Origin: DAONDQ01 sp035402645
GTDB taxonomy: Bacteria; Cloacimonadota; Cloacimonadia; Cloacimonadales; DAONDQ01
Assembly: GCA_035402645.1 (NCBI GenBank)
Contig: DAONDQ010000001.1
Location: 1 to 64,000, forward strand
Direction of reading: 5' to 3'
Length of the DNA stretch: 64,000 nucleotides
The translations under genes were made by a program, and so were the position numbers. Below are positions 26,435 to 36,740 of this stretch, piece after piece (within the stretch, counting starts at the first letter, position 1; each line of letters begins with the position of its first letter). The notes beneath the pieces are model-generated. The model worked only from the letters and a program-made list of their open reading frames with translations, ran no database searches and had not been told where the DNA came from.

Positions 26435-27450
26435 AATAATAGTTTCACTTTCTCCGATAACCCCTTATTCTTTTCTATTAATCCTATCTTCACTGCATTT
26501 GTTTCATTGATAAAAGTATCAGTGTTCTTCTCCGGAACAACAATGATGAACCCTATTCCCATATTGAAAGCACGATACATTTCATTTTCATCAATCTGTC
26601 CGGTATTCATCAGATATCTGAATATTGTCGGTCTTTCCCAGGTTTTTGTATCGATCGTTGCCTGCAAACCATCCGGAATGATCCTTTTCACATTACCGGG
26701 TAATCCTCCGCCCGTAATATGCGCCATCCCATGTATGATTTGTGGATTTGCGTGGTTAGCAAGAATGGGAAAGTAGGAAGGATGTACTTTGAGTAATGCG
26801 GCGCCTACCGTATCCTGCAATTCAGGAATATATGAATCCACTGCAAGATTCATTTGATGAAACACGATTTGCCGTGCCAATGAATAGCCGTTGGTATGCA
26901 AACCGTTGGATGGATATCCGAGGATGACATCACCTTCCTTGATCGTACTGCCATTGATCAGATTCTCTTTCTCTACCAATCCAACGATTGTCCCTGCCAA
27001 ATCAAAATCTTTCTCGGCATAGATACCAGGCATTTCTGCCATCTCACCACCGATTAAAGACATTCGATTTTCACTGCATGCCTTTGACAGTCCTGAAATG
27101 ATTTCCACAACAACATCGGGTGAAAGTCTGCCAACACCTATATAATCAAGAAAATACTGGGGAATTGCTCCCTGAACGAAAATGTCGTTCACACAATGAT
27201 TCACTAAGTCTTGTCCCACCGTATCATAGACCCCAGCCATTTGGGCAACCAGTATTTTAGTCCCGACACCATCCATGCTCGATACAAGAACCGGATGTTT
27301 CCATTTAGCAAGATCAAGAGCATACAAACCGCCAAATCCACCGATATCAGTCAGTACATTCTGATTGAATGTCGCTCGAACCAGTGGTTTGATACGCGAT
27401 ACTGCATCTTCTCCTGCTTCAATGTTCACACCTGACTTTTTATAATCCAT
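26431..27450 (-). CDS. purM: Phosphoribosylformylglycinamidine cyclo-ligase (AIR synthetase)
   Basis: 339 residues from the ATG at 27450; the open frame runs to 27501 but overlaps the kinase gene. PurM makes aminoimidazole ribonucleotide in purine synthesis using ATP. Family blocks: YKKSGVNIEAGEDAV at the start, SSMDGVGTK, GQDLVNHCVNDI, GGEMAEMPGIY, GYPSNGLHTNGYSLAR and HITGGGLPGNV. Length and block order are normal. It is cotranscribed with the PfkB kinase (7-base gap) and LipM (4-base overlap). Confidence 0.95.
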   Translation of the reverse strand: MDYKKSGVNIEAGEDAVSRIKPLVRATFNQNVLTDIGGFGGLYALDLAKWKHPVLVSSMDGVGTKILVAQMAGVYDTVGQDLVNHCVNDIFVQGAIPQYFLDYIGVGRLSPDVVVEIISGLSKACSENRMSLIGGEMAEMPGIYAEKDFDLAGTIVGLVEKENLINGSTIKEGDVILGYPSNGLHTNGYSLARQIVFHQMNLAVDSYIPELQDTVGAALLKVHPSYFPILANHANPQIIHGMAHITGGGLPGNVKRIIPDGLQATIDTKTWERPTIFRYLMNTGQIDENEMYRAFNMGIGFIIVVPEKNTDTFINETNAVKIGLIEKNKGLSEKVKLLL

Positions 27451-27457
27451 CTTGCAC

Positions 27458-28354
27458 CTAAAATATGACCCAGTTGCGAATCTCTGATTTCCTCGTTTCA
27501 ATGTCCTTCTTACTCACAGATTCAAGCACGTCCGTACTGAAAGAGGATACATTGTAGGATGCCATGATCGTTCCGTAGATCGTTGCTTCACGAATGGACT
27601 GATCGTCGAATCTCCCCACTTGTGCAAGATAGCCCATGAAACCACCGGCAAAACTGTCACCGGCACCCGTGGGATCAACCATGTTTTTTACCGGATAGAC
27701 CGGTGCAAAAAAAAGAAAGTTTCTTCCAACAGCCACGGAACCATATTCACCTCGTTTCACAATCACCAGTTGGGGTCCAAGTTCAAGTACCTGTTGTGCT
27801 GCTGAATATACATTCTCTATCTTCGTAAGGAGCCTGAGTTCATCTTCATTGATGAACACTATGTCCACTTTTCTAATCACCTCAAGTAGTTGAATATATG
27901 CTCTGTCAATCCAATAGTTCATGGTATCACAGGAAGACAGTCGATGGGAACCAATCTGGCTCAAAACATTCAACTGCAATTCAGGATGAATATTTCCAAG
28001 AAGAAGAAACTCACAAGCTTTGCATTCTGATGGTAACTGCGGATCAAAATCAGCAAATACATTCAGTTGTGTATCGTGCGTCAATGCCTGATTCCATTGC
28101 TGATATTCACCTTTCCAACGAAAGGTTTTTCCCATCCTTACTTCTATTCCATCCGTATTGATGCCTTTATTACTGAGCATCTGCATGGATTGTACCGGAA
28201 AATCCTCACCAACTACACCGACGATATGGGTCTTACAGAAATGGCGGGCTGCCAATGATGCATACACCGCTGATCCTCCCAGTGCTTCTGTAATAGATCC
28301 CGCAGGTGTTGAAATTGTATCCAAGGCTATGGAGCCGACAACTACGAGGCTCAT
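27458..28354 (-). CDS. PfkB-family sugar/nucleoside kinase
   Basis: 298 residues. The N-terminal GSIALDTI and GGSAVYASLAA blocks and the C-terminal anion-hole block DPTGAGDSFAGGFMGY (catalytic Asp in GAGD) define the PfkB/ribokinase fold. It has the shape of the short PfkB proteins (adenosine kinase-like or IolC-like); the substrate is not readable. Its start overlaps the small upstream gene by four bases (ATGA). Confidence 0.88.
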   Translation of the reverse strand: MSLVVVGSIALDTISTPAGSITEALGGSAVYASLAARHFCKTHIVGVVGEDFPVQSMQMLSNKGINTDGIEVRMGKTFRWKGEYQQWNQALTHDTQLNVFADFDPQLPSECKACEFLLLGNIHPELQLNVLSQIGSHRLSSCDTMNYWIDRAYIQLLEVIRKVDIVFINEDELRLLTKIENVYSAAQQVLELGPQLVIVKRGEYGSVAVGRNFLFFAPVYPVKNMVDPTGAGDSFAGGFMGYLAQVGRFDDQSIREATIYGTIMASYNVSSFSTDVLESVSKKDIETRKSEIRNWVIF

Positions 28355-28557
28355 GGCGTCTCCTTTGGCTGTTCAATGGTTTTCTTTGCATGCTGATGGA
28401 TTTGTTGGAATTTCTCGATCCCACTTTTATAATGAAGCATCAGCCAGATCACTAAGGCAAGTAATGCGATTCGGACTATCAGACTTGACCATTTTCCGGC
28501 AGAACTTTGTCTATGAAGTCGCCATCTCCTATGCAGTTCTTCCTTGATTTCCTTCAT
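28351..28557 (-). CDS. Small single-pass membrane protein
   Basis: 68 residues: a basic N-terminus (KEELHRRWRLHR), one hydrophobic helix (about 25-41, SLIVRIALLALVIWLML) and a polar tail. It overlaps the kinase start by four bases (ATGA) and lies 12 bases after the aminotransferase stop, so it is very likely translated. No family recognised. Confidence 0.65.
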   Translation of the reverse strand: MKEIKEELHRRWRLHRQSSAGKWSSLIVRIALLALVIWLMLHYKSGIEKFQQIHQHAKKTIEQPKETP

Positions 28558-28569
28558 CTTTCGATATCT

Positions 28570-29772
28570 CTAAATCATGTTCTGCAAGCCATTGGCGAAA
28601 CGTTTCACTCCTTCCTGGAGATTCTCCATGCTATTGGCATAAGAGAAGCGCATAAAACGGTCATCACCAAAGGAACTTCCCGCAACCAGGGCAACATGGA
28701 ATTCATCGAGCATATACGTACTCAATTCATCCGTATTCCGAATGTTCAACAGGTTGTTCTGCAAATACCAGGAAACATTGGGCATGAGATAAAATGCACC
28801 TTTCGGATTCGTGCAAGTGATATGCGGAATCTTGCAGAGTTCTTCACGAAGGAATAATCTTCGTTTTGAGAATTCATGCCGCATTCTTTCCACCGAACCA
28901 TCATCTTCTGTCAAAGCGGTTAGAACTGCTTTCTGTGTAATGGAATTCACACAGGATGTAGCATGCTCCTGTACGCGCCCAGCAGCAGCAACCACTTTCT
29001 CAGGTCCTGCTGTATAGCCGAGTCTCCAGCCTGTCATGGCATAAGCCTTTGAAACACCGTTTACGACGGCTGTCATTTCCTGCATCTCAGGACTTACCGC
29101 AGCTATCGAGAAATGAACCTGATCATCGTATACCAGTTTTTCATAAATCTCATCGGAGATAACAAAGACATGATAACGTAAGCAGATTTCAGCAATCTTC
29201 TCCAATTCAGATCGTGAATAGACCGATCCTGTTGGATTGCTTGGGGAATTGAGGATCATCACTTTGGCATTGGGACTCTTTTTCAGGAGAGCTTCCAGTT
29301 TGAGCGGATCAATCTTGAAATCATCCTGCTCTTCCGTCTGAAGATACAATGGTTCGCCATTGGCTAATTCAACCTGTGCAGGATAACTGACCCAATAAGG
29401 AACTGGAATGATGACTTGATCACCTACATCGCACAGGGCGATCAGGATATTCAGAATGGATGCCTTTGCTCCGGGAGAGACAAGTATGTTCTTGGGTTGA
29501 TATACCAGCTTATTATCTTTCTCGAACTTTTGGCATATTGCCTTGCGCAGTTCCGGGATTCCCGCATTAGGGGTATACCGTGTGAAGTTGGCATCAATTG
29601 CATTCTTACCTGCTTCCTTGATATAATCAGGTGTATTGAAGTCAGGTTCACCCACACCGAAGTTAATGACACTGATACCCTGAGCCTGCATTTCCTTGGC
29701 TTTGGTAGCAATACCAAGTGTCGGGGATGGTTGAATCAAACGAATCCGATTTGATAATTTGATCTCCATCAT
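28570..29772 (-). CDS. aspC: Class I aminotransferase (aspartate-type)
   Basis: 400 residues, PLP fold type I. Blocks: NFGVGEPDFNTPDYI (about 37-51), NSPSNPTGSVYS, ISDEIYEKLVYD, the PLP lysine in GVSKAYAMTGWRLGY and the carboxylate-binding arginine in RFSYANS. It fits the thermophile-type aspartate/prephenate aminotransferase group. Two start ATGs are adjacent (29772 and 29769); the GGAGG site is better spaced for 29769. It heads the small-protein, kinase, purM, lipM run. Confidence 0.9.
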   Translation of the reverse strand: MMEIKLSNRIRLIQPSPTLGIATKAKEMQAQGISVINFGVGEPDFNTPDYIKEAGKNAIDANFTRYTPNAGIPELRKAICQKFEKDNKLVYQPKNILVSPGAKASILNILIALCDVGDQVIIPVPYWVSYPAQVELANGEPLYLQTEEQDDFKIDPLKLEALLKKSPNAKVMILNSPSNPTGSVYSRSELEKIAEICLRYHVFVISDEIYEKLVYDDQVHFSIAAVSPEMQEMTAVVNGVSKAYAMTGWRLGYTAGPEKVVAAAGRVQEHATSCVNSITQKAVLTALTEDDGSVERMRHEFSKRRLFLREELCKIPHITCTNPKGAFYLMPNVSWYLQNNLLNIRNTDELSTYMLDEFHVALVAGSSFGDDRFMRFSYANSMENLQEGVKRFANGLQNMI

Positions 29773-29815
29773 TCCTCCAATCTATCTATTTTGTTTGATT
29801 TCTTGAATTGGTTGA

Positions 29816-31906
29816 TCATTCTCCTTCCACAACGATCTTCGTCAGATCACATACCACAATGAAGAGTTTCTTGATCTTTGATAAGAGTATATACCTGTTT
29901 TTACGTAAATTCTCATCCTCACTGTTGACCAGCACATCATCAAAGAAACGGTCAATGAATGGTCCATAGTCAACGAATGCTTCCATCATTTTGTGAAATT
30001 CCTTCCTGCCAAGATAGTCTTCCACTTTCCCGGAAAGTACCTGGTATTCCTGCCAAAGTTTCTGTTCAGCCGGTTCTTTGAGCAAAGAGACATCGACCTC
30101 TCCCTCTGCCTCATCATTCCCGATTATATTAGCTACTCTTTTATATCCGATCACAAGACGGATGAAATCATCTCTCTTGCGAAATGAACGGATATCCAGT
30201 GCGCGCTGCTTGATTTCTGCAATGGAATTATACGAAATATGCATCACACTTGCAATGATGTCGTAATCGATCTCATCCTGCTGGAGCAGCCAATTTACAC
30301 GCTGATGGAAATAATCATATACAAAATCTTTATTGTTCTTCTGATCCAATTTATCTTTCAATATAGCATATGCCTGGTCGATCATTGCATGCAGATCGAG
30401 ATTCCAGGCAAAGGAATCAAGGATCTGTACAATGCCGTTTGCCGCTCGTCTCAAGGCAAAAGGATCATTGGAACCTGTAGGCAGCATACCAACACCGATG
30501 ATTCCGCATACTGTATCCATTTTATCCGCTATCGCAGCCACTGCTCCACAAATCGTTTGCGGGAGGATATCGTTCTGTCCCCGGGGCTGATAGTGCTCAT
30601 AGATACCTTGAGCCACCTGCTCGTCCTCTCCTTGGAGAAGTGCATATTTCATGCCGATATAACCCTGGAGTTTGGTAAATTCCTTTTCTCCAAGCATCAG
30701 GGTTACAAGATCTGCCTTGGATAATTGAATGGTGCGAAGCACTTTTTGAGTTTGATCTTCAGAAAATTGTAACTCCCGGCAAATCCACTCACCCAACTGT
30801 TTCATTCGTTCTGTTTTCTCGAGAAGCGTGCCCAGTTTTGCCTGGAACGTCACTTCGCTCAACTTGGAGACATAAGATTCCAGCGGCATTTTCGTATCTT
30901 CATGGAAATAGAACTGGGCATCCTCCAGCCTGGGGATGATGACCTTCTCATTACCGCGACGGATCAAATCTGAATATTGCGGATCTCCGTTGGATATGAA
31001 AATGAATGTATTCTGGAGTTTTCCATTCATGTCTTCCACGGCAAAGTATTTCTGGTTCTCACTGATGGTGGAAGTAATGATCTTTTCCGGTAAATTCAGA
31101 TATTTTGTATCAAAGGAAGCACTCACAGCAGTCGGATATTCAACCAAGTCCACCACAATATCGAGCAATTTCTCGTCAGGGATAACCCTCATATTACTGT
31201 TGCCAAACATCTGTTCCAGCTGTTTTCGAATCGTAGCCTTTCTTTCCTCCCTATCGGCAATCACAAAGACATTCCTCAAACACTGCTCATACTTGGATGG
31301 TTCCGGAATATCAATGGGGTTGACCAATTTCTGAAAACGATTGCCATAGGTGATTCTTCCTGAACCCAGGTTGAAAACTGATACGGGAATGATCTCAGTC
31401 CCAAGCAGTGCTATGACCCACCTGACAGCCCTGGCGTAGGATGTTTCGAGTGAACCCCAGCGCATTTGCTTGGGAAACTGGATTTGCAAAATTGATTGAG
31501 GGATCAGTTCAGAAAGAATCTCTTTTGCATGCAATCCCTTCTTTCTGATAACAACGGCTATATAATCCCCTTTGGGAGTATTCTTCACAAGGAGTTGGTC
31601 AATTGAAACCCCGCTGCTCTTGGCAAATCCTTCCCCTGCTGGTGAAAGGCTGCCATCAGGCTTATAGGCAATCCCAACACCGGGGCCCAGTTTTTCGATC
31701 TCTTCATCCATTTGCTGCACTTGCAGATCACGGATCATGATTGCAAGACGACGGGGAGTGGAGAATTCACTGATTCCCGAAAATTGCAGTTTCAATTCTG
31801 ATAATTTCTGTTTGTAGAACGTGACCAGTTTGTCTAAAGCCGGCTTGATATAGGATGCAGGTAATTCTTCTACACCTATCTCCAGAAGAACATCTTGAAA
31901 TTCCAC
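29816..31906 (-). CDS. glyS: Glycine-tRNA ligase, beta subunit
   Basis: About 696 residues, read from a GTG at 31906 preceded by GAGG and five bases. An ATG at 31939 is in frame, but it lies inside the stem of the preceding terminator. The start LLEIGVEELPASYI and later blocks (STPRRLAIMIRDL, MRWGSLETSYARAVRW, DPFALRRAANGIVQIL) are diagnostic of GlyS. The C-terminus is the anticodon-binding-like domain. The alpha subunit glyQ is not adjacent, so it must be elsewhere. Confidence 0.94.
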   Translation of the reverse strand: MEFQDVLLEIGVEELPASYIKPALDKLVTFYKQKLSELKLQFSGISEFSTPRRLAIMIRDLQVQQMDEEIEKLGPGVGIAYKPDGSLSPAGEGFAKSSGVSIDQLLVKNTPKGDYIAVVIRKKGLHAKEILSELIPQSILQIQFPKQMRWGSLETSYARAVRWVIALLGTEIIPVSVFNLGSGRITYGNRFQKLVNPIDIPEPSKYEQCLRNVFVIADREERKATIRKQLEQMFGNSNMRVIPDEKLLDIVVDLVEYPTAVSASFDTKYLNLPEKIITSTISENQKYFAVEDMNGKLQNTFIFISNGDPQYSDLIRRGNEKVIIPRLEDAQFYFHEDTKMPLESYVSKLSEVTFQAKLGTLLEKTERMKQLGEWICRELQFSEDQTQKVLRTIQLSKADLVTLMLGEKEFTKLQGYIGMKYALLQGEDEQVAQGIYEHYQPRGQNDILPQTICGAVAAIADKMDTVCGIIGVGMLPTGSNDPFALRRAANGIVQILDSFAWNLDLHAMIDQAYAILKDKLDQKNNKDFVYDYFHQRVNWLLQQDEIDYDIIASVMHISYNSIAEIKQRALDIRSFRKRDDFIRLVIGYKRVANIIGNDEAEGEVDVSLLKEPAEQKLWQEYQVLSGKVEDYLGRKEFHKMMEAFVDYGPFIDRFFDDVLVNSEDENLRKNRYILLSKIKKLFIVVCDLTKIVVEGE

Positions 31907-31931
31907 TAAAACCTCATGTATTGAAAATAAA

Positions 31932-31959
31932 GTGACCAATCCGAAAATGAATTGGTCAC
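31932..31959 (-). terminator. Hairpin terminator of the barrel gene
   Basis: A perfect 9-bp stem, GTGACCAAT / ATTGGTCAC, with a 10-base loop. On the minus strand it is followed by TTTATTTTC. It lies 8 bases after the stop of the PorV-like gene and just ahead of glyS. Confidence 0.82.
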
Positions 31960-31966
31960 AGCATCA

Positions 31967-32917
31967 TTAGAAACGATAACGTAGGGATATCTGATTCACC
32001 GTACCTAAATCACCATAGGATATAAATGCATAGTCCAAGCCCAAATCATGCCAATTGAATCCCAATCCGGCTGATAAACCTGAAATTGCTGCCCAATCAC
32101 TACCACTCTTCCAGTCATCGGCATTGGTCTTATAACCCAGGCGTCCACAGAACTGCTCATTAAATTCGTATTCTGTTCCAAAATTCACGGTTAAGTCCTG
32201 ACCGCTTGGCTTTGCCAATTCGATCATTCCTTCGAAATTCGGTTTGAACATATACCTCAATCCTGCACTTGCTACGATGGGCAGACTTTCATTATAATTA
32301 CTGCTGGTATAATAGGTCAGTTGTTTTCCTAAATTACGGATCGCCATCCCGATTCTAACTTTCTGGTTTACTGGCTGGTGCTGGAGCCCAATGTCAATAC
32401 ATACTCCGGAAGCAGAATAAGTATCGATGCTTTCCCTGAAGTATTTTGCGGCAATACCCGCCTGTACCATATCACTCAAGTGTTTGGATATGACGGCACC
32501 GGCAACCATGTCGGATGAATTGAATGTTCCTGCTGATCCACCGTAAGATGTACCATCCACCAGTGTTTTCTCGATATCATCACTCAACAGGTAGGAAACA
32601 TAGAAACCGTATGCGGTCTTATCGTTCTTTTTCGTTCCGTAAACAACCGAACCACCCTGATAGCCAGAAAGATAACTGGTGAATGTAGTCTTCAATTGTT
32701 TCTGATTGATCGTCACCAACCCACCCGGATTAAAGAATACGATATCCGCATCTTTATCGACAGCCGTGAATGCTGTTCCCATGGCATTTGCCCGGGCAGA
32801 ATAAATGATCTTCAGGAAGTTGAATCCTGTCGTTCCAGCATTCTGATTAATGGCATGAAGGCTGAATGTCAGGATTGTGCTAAGAAGCAGTAGAATCCAT
32901 ATCTTGTTGAATTGCAT
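31967..32917 (-). CDS. PorV/PorQ-family outer-membrane barrel
   Basis: 316 residues. Signal peptide 1-23. The signature IIYSARANAMGTAFTAV and DIVFFNPGGLVTI matches the family blocks in the other PorV-like gene of the window, and the chain ends LRYRF, a C-terminal barrel strand. It overlaps the EIIA stop by 38 bases. It may serve sorting-domain cargo encoded elsewhere, or be an unrelated family member; no cargo is adjacent. Confidence 0.82.
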   Translation of the reverse strand: MQFNKIWILLLLSTILTFSLHAINQNAGTTGFNFLKIIYSARANAMGTAFTAVDKDADIVFFNPGGLVTINQKQLKTTFTSYLSGYQGGSVVYGTKKNDKTAYGFYVSYLLSDDIEKTLVDGTSYGGSAGTFNSSDMVAGAVISKHLSDMVQAGIAAKYFRESIDTYSASGVCIDIGLQHQPVNQKVRIGMAIRNLGKQLTYYTSSNYNESLPIVASAGLRYMFKPNFEGMIELAKPSGQDLTVNFGTEYEFNEQFCGRLGYKTNADDWKSGSDWAAISGLSAGLGFNWHDLGLDYAFISYGDLGTVNQISLRYRF

Positions 32918-33359
32918 CTTCGATCTCTTTTAATATGTTGCTTAATTCTTGTTCGGTTTGGCAGGAAAGCATCTTGTTCCGATGTTCTTCCTCCCGTGTA
33001 AAATGCGATATGCTGCTTAATACCCTCATATATTGCTTACCCGCTGACTGAGGTACGGCGATCATGAACACGATCCGTACCGGTTCCTGGTCTAATGCGT
33101 CAAAATCAATTGGTGTGCCCAGTATGCATACTGCCACCTTCAATTCTGATACGCATATATCCCTCCCATGGGGTAAGGCAATTCCCTTTCCAATTCCGGT
33201 ACTCATGATCTCTTCCCTGCCGAAGATAGCATTCTTGAATCTTTCTATCGAATCAATCGCCTTATTCGCATGAAGCATGTGTACCATCGATACCAAAAGC
33301 TCCGTTTTACTGCTAATATTGACACCCAATCGCATCAAGTCTTCAGAAAATATTGCCAT
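32880..33359 (-). CDS. PTS EIIA (fructose/nitrogen type, PtsN-like)
   Basis: 159 residues from the ATG at 33359; the longer frame to 33419 lacks a ribosome-binding site. The phosphorylated histidine is H64 in GKGIALPHGRD, and RIVFMIAVP is the companion block. No EIIB, EIIC, HPr or EI gene is adjacent, so it is probably a regulatory EIIA rather than part of a sugar transporter. It overlaps the barrel gene start. Confidence 0.87.
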   Translation of the reverse strand: MAIFSEDLMRLGVNISSKTELLVSMVHMLHANKAIDSIERFKNAIFGREEIMSTGIGKGIALPHGRDICVSELKVAVCILGTPIDFDALDQEPVRIVFMIAVPQSAGKQYMRVLSSISHFTREEEHRNKMLSCQTEQELSNILKEIEDAIQQDMDSTAS

Positions 33360-33515
33360 CGGCTTTCCTCGTATTTTATCAATGTCATCACATAATTTGA
33401 TAAAACAAAATAGAGTCAATTATTTTATTGGGAAATGGTAGTAATTCAGTTGGGATACATTCATAATTCATCTTGCTTCGGTTCATGTAGTCAGATTTAT
33501 TCCGTTTACCACAAA

Positions 33516-36500
33516 TCACATGTTCATTATCTGATTGATGTATGTTTTTTCATCCATAAACACGACATTATTGGATATATATTCCCCTGGTTCATATCCT
33601 CGCAATTGAAGTTCCATCTTGCCTGTCCATGATACAATCCAACTATTCAAAACAATGTCTTTATCACCAAGCCTTCTTTCAATCTCCTTGATCCGCTTAT
33701 GAAATTGAATCTTCTCTGAATTGACACCTTCGTGCATTAATCCATGTGGTTCTATAAAATGAATGTATTGCTTTGTGCCATGTAATATCCAAAGAATGAA
33801 ATCAGGATGGAAATTCCCTGCTTCGAAGAATCCGACCCCTTTCCCTCGGCTCAGGTTGCGAAGCAAGAAGAGCTCCATGCTTTGGGTTTGCATTATGCGC
33901 TTATTCTCTTCGCACCAGCTTTTCAAATCCAAGACAAACTGGTACTCACTCTGGTTCAACGATACTGGTAAAACGGTAATTCTCCCTGAATTTCTTGTAT
34001 GAAGTAAAGGTTTGAAAAGATGCTTTCCAAAATTGCACACATCAAGTTCGCCGACCCTGATAACATCTTTGTTATCGCTAATATCATTTTGCAGATTTTT
34101 GATTGCTTCAATAACATTCGATGCATCTCCATCTACTATGACCTGGTATTCAGCAACATTCGGCAAATTATCATCTTCCGATGTCAATTCCCGGATTTCA
34201 AGACGAGGTTCAAGAAATTCCCTATTTCTATATTTCTGAAGTTTATCCATATAACGCTTTAATAATTCGGTCGCAACTTTCTGCAGAGTAAAGATTTCTT
34301 CATAGCTCTCGGGATGTAGGATGTAATCAGGGAGATATAATTCGTACCACGAAGCATTATGCAGCAAATCAATCAGACACTGACTGGTGATGCTCAGATT
34401 ATACCATTTCTTTTCACATCTAAATCTTTCCAGATCAAAGTACAAGTCATTATAATTCAACAGGCTCAGTTGTTCATCCTGCAAAATCACTGCCTGCTTT
34501 TGATCTTGTTGGGTACGTTTCTGTGAAGCAATTGTCTGAATGCGTGGAAACCAATTTGATACGATCTTATTCTTTTGGAGATACTCAGGTACTGAATCCA
34601 AGAGAACAGTGGGACCGTCATTCATAAAATCATATTCTTTCCCATTGATCTTCTTGGGACGTATGATCTTCAGCTTCTTCCCGAAATCATAGGTCACATT
34701 AATGGGTATGGGTATGGATTCCATCCTTTCATTACCCGGCAAACCTTCTGATGCCAGGTACTTTCTAAATTTCTCCATGAAATCTGATTCTATTCCGAAT
34801 ACATTCAAAGTTTCAATTTCTTCTATAAACCGCGGTTTTGTCGTGGCTTTTGTATGACCACTACGTTTCAAGCTCCACTCGAACCCTTTTAACCGTACCC
34901 CGCGTCCAAATAGTTGAATAATTTGTGTCCCTTCCGTTTTCCCCACATGCATCAGACCCATGGTGCTCACTCTCCAACAATCCCAACCTTCTATGAATTT
35001 TTTCGAACCGATCAGCAAGTTCACTGAGGAACTTGAATCTTTGACGGTAGCGAACATGCTTTCTGTAAAATCACTATCTTTGATTAAAATTGGCATATTA
35101 TCGCGTTTGGCGACAAAATCTATATGCTCGCATAGTCCTTTCGAATCACCAACATTGATCAAACCAAAGGAAGAATCTGAATTCCCCGCATATAATGCAA
35201 TTTCTCCTGATTCACCTTTGATTCGTGTGAGGGATAAATGACCACCACCGCTGTTGTTGAACAAATGAAGAAGTATATGTGCATAAATAGCAGCAGGATC
35301 CGATTGGGCTATGTAATATATCTTCAAGTATTGAAAGGAACTATGGAAAATATCATTCCCTGAGCCATCCAGTAAGCCGGTATCCGCCCCTGTACCATTC
35401 ATCAGCTGGTTGATATATCTCTGAAACACCTGTGGTCTGGAAAGAAAATCGGCTATGAACTTTATGACCTTACCCACATCCGTAATCAGGTCTGCAGTGG
35501 GTACCAGAATTTGCTGATTGCCCTTTTTTTTGGTTACGGTACTTCCTACAAATACCCATAAGGGCTTTTCCAGATTAAATAATTCCAGTTCCTTTCTTTT
35601 ATCTTTGAACAGTAATAGCTGCTGATAGAACTTCAACAGACAGGCTGTTAAATATATATCCTGAACCTCCTCCAATGACCTGGGAAGATTCAGTATCTGA
35701 TAATCCTTGCCAAAACCGTCTTCATAGAACCACCTATAGGAATAATCAAAAAGAATTGCTTTGGCGTAACTTTCTGCCAGTACCTGGCTACTGGAAGCTG
35801 CCACTGCCTGTTCAAACGTTGCTGAATACTCGAAAGTAAAACCTCTCCCACATAATTGGGCACGTCTGGTAAAAAAAGCACCCTCTTCTGTCCCGCTCAT
35901 TCCCCGGTGTCCTTCGTCCACAAGCAGAAGGTTCTGGTCACCCAAGTCACGGGTGGCTTTTGTATTGGGACCGCTTTTATCTCCAAGTTTAGTGATTTCC
36001 AGCACGTCAATTTGTTCAAGACTGCCCTCCTGTCCGGATTTCAATCTCTGTGCCAAGCCAAATCCACTTTGATTCAACTCCTCCAAATGCTGTTCTGTTA
36101 ATCCCTCATTGGGGGTTATGAGAATCACATGGGAAATATCCCTCCCCAATTTTGTCTTTTTTGCATAGTGCCTGAATTGCAGCAAGTTCACATGCATGAT
36201 CAGTGTTTTACCGCTTCCTGTGGCATTCTGCATGCATATCTTGTTGAGATCATCATCCGTATATGGATTTACATTTTCATATCCAACCCAATGTTCGTTG
36301 AATTGCATAATGAAGGAATTGAGATCATTCAGCAGACCTTCACGATTCGTGAAGTACCTATCCAGGTATATTTCCACAAAGAGCAACGACAACCATTGAA
36401 AATACTTCCAGACTATGGGTCTATTTCGTCGCCTATTGATGAACAATGTATGACGCGCAATGTTCTCTTCATACGAGAGCAATTGTTCTCTCGTTAGACT

Positions 36501-36740
36501 TGAACTGTTATTGTAGAATAATTCACTATTCACCAGTGCATGATAGAATCTATGCAACCCGTCAGTGTCCAGACCTTCCGGATCAACACTTCGTATCGGT
36601 GCGGACAACCGATGAAATGGCAATTCGTTGTGATTTGCTTCCGATAGGGGATTGACTCCAAAAAGGTTGATAAGCCACTGGTTTAATACCAGTTTTTTAC
36701 GAAATTCAAGTGGATTGTTCCTATTTCTTCTTGCTAACAT
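33516..36740 (-). CDS. Type III restriction endonuclease, Res subunit
   Basis: 1074 residues. An SF2 helicase/translocase core carries ATGSGKT (173-179), VDEGH (274-278) and the motif VI stretch QLFGRGVRLKG. A C-terminal nuclease-like part (about 950-1070) has an FHPDFILWIL...YIHFIEPHG pattern compatible with PD-(D/E)xK. Res needs Mod for site recognition and cuts about 25 bp from unmethylated inversely oriented sites. It overlaps the RhuM-family stop by 20 bases, so it is translated with the mod operon. Length is normal for Res. Confidence 0.9.
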   Translation of the reverse strand: MLARRNRNNPLEFRKKLVLNQWLINLFGVNPLSEANHNELPFHRLSAPIRSVDPEGLDTDGLHRFYHALVNSELFYNNSSSLTREQLLSYEENIARHTLFINRRRNRPIVWKYFQWLSLLFVEIYLDRYFTNREGLLNDLNSFIMQFNEHWVGYENVNPYTDDDLNKICMQNATGSGKTLIMHVNLLQFRHYAKKTKLGRDISHVILITPNEGLTEQHLEELNQSGFGLAQRLKSGQEGSLEQIDVLEITKLGDKSGPNTKATRDLGDQNLLLVDEGHRGMSGTEEGAFFTRRAQLCGRGFTFEYSATFEQAVAASSSQVLAESYAKAILFDYSYRWFYEDGFGKDYQILNLPRSLEEVQDIYLTACLLKFYQQLLLFKDKRKELELFNLEKPLWVFVGSTVTKKKGNQQILVPTADLITDVGKVIKFIADFLSRPQVFQRYINQLMNGTGADTGLLDGSGNDIFHSSFQYLKIYYIAQSDPAAIYAHILLHLFNNSGGGHLSLTRIKGESGEIALYAGNSDSSFGLINVGDSKGLCEHIDFVAKRDNMPILIKDSDFTESMFATVKDSSSSVNLLIGSKKFIEGWDCWRVSTMGLMHVGKTEGTQIIQLFGRGVRLKGFEWSLKRSGHTKATTKPRFIEEIETLNVFGIESDFMEKFRKYLASEGLPGNERMESIPIPINVTYDFGKKLKIIRPKKINGKEYDFMNDGPTVLLDSVPEYLQKNKIVSNWFPRIQTIASQKRTQQDQKQAVILQDEQLSLLNYNDLYFDLERFRCEKKWYNLSITSQCLIDLLHNASWYELYLPDYILHPESYEEIFTLQKVATELLKRYMDKLQKYRNREFLEPRLEIRELTSEDDNLPNVAEYQVIVDGDASNVIEAIKNLQNDISDNKDVIRVGELDVCNFGKHLFKPLLHTRNSGRITVLPVSLNQSEYQFVLDLKSWCEENKRIMQTQSMELFLLRNLSRGKGVGFFEAGNFHPDFILWILHGTKQYIHFIEPHGLMHEGVNSEKIQFHKRIKEIERRLGDKDIVLNSWIVSWTGKMELQLRGYEPGEYISNNVVFMDEKTYINQIMNM

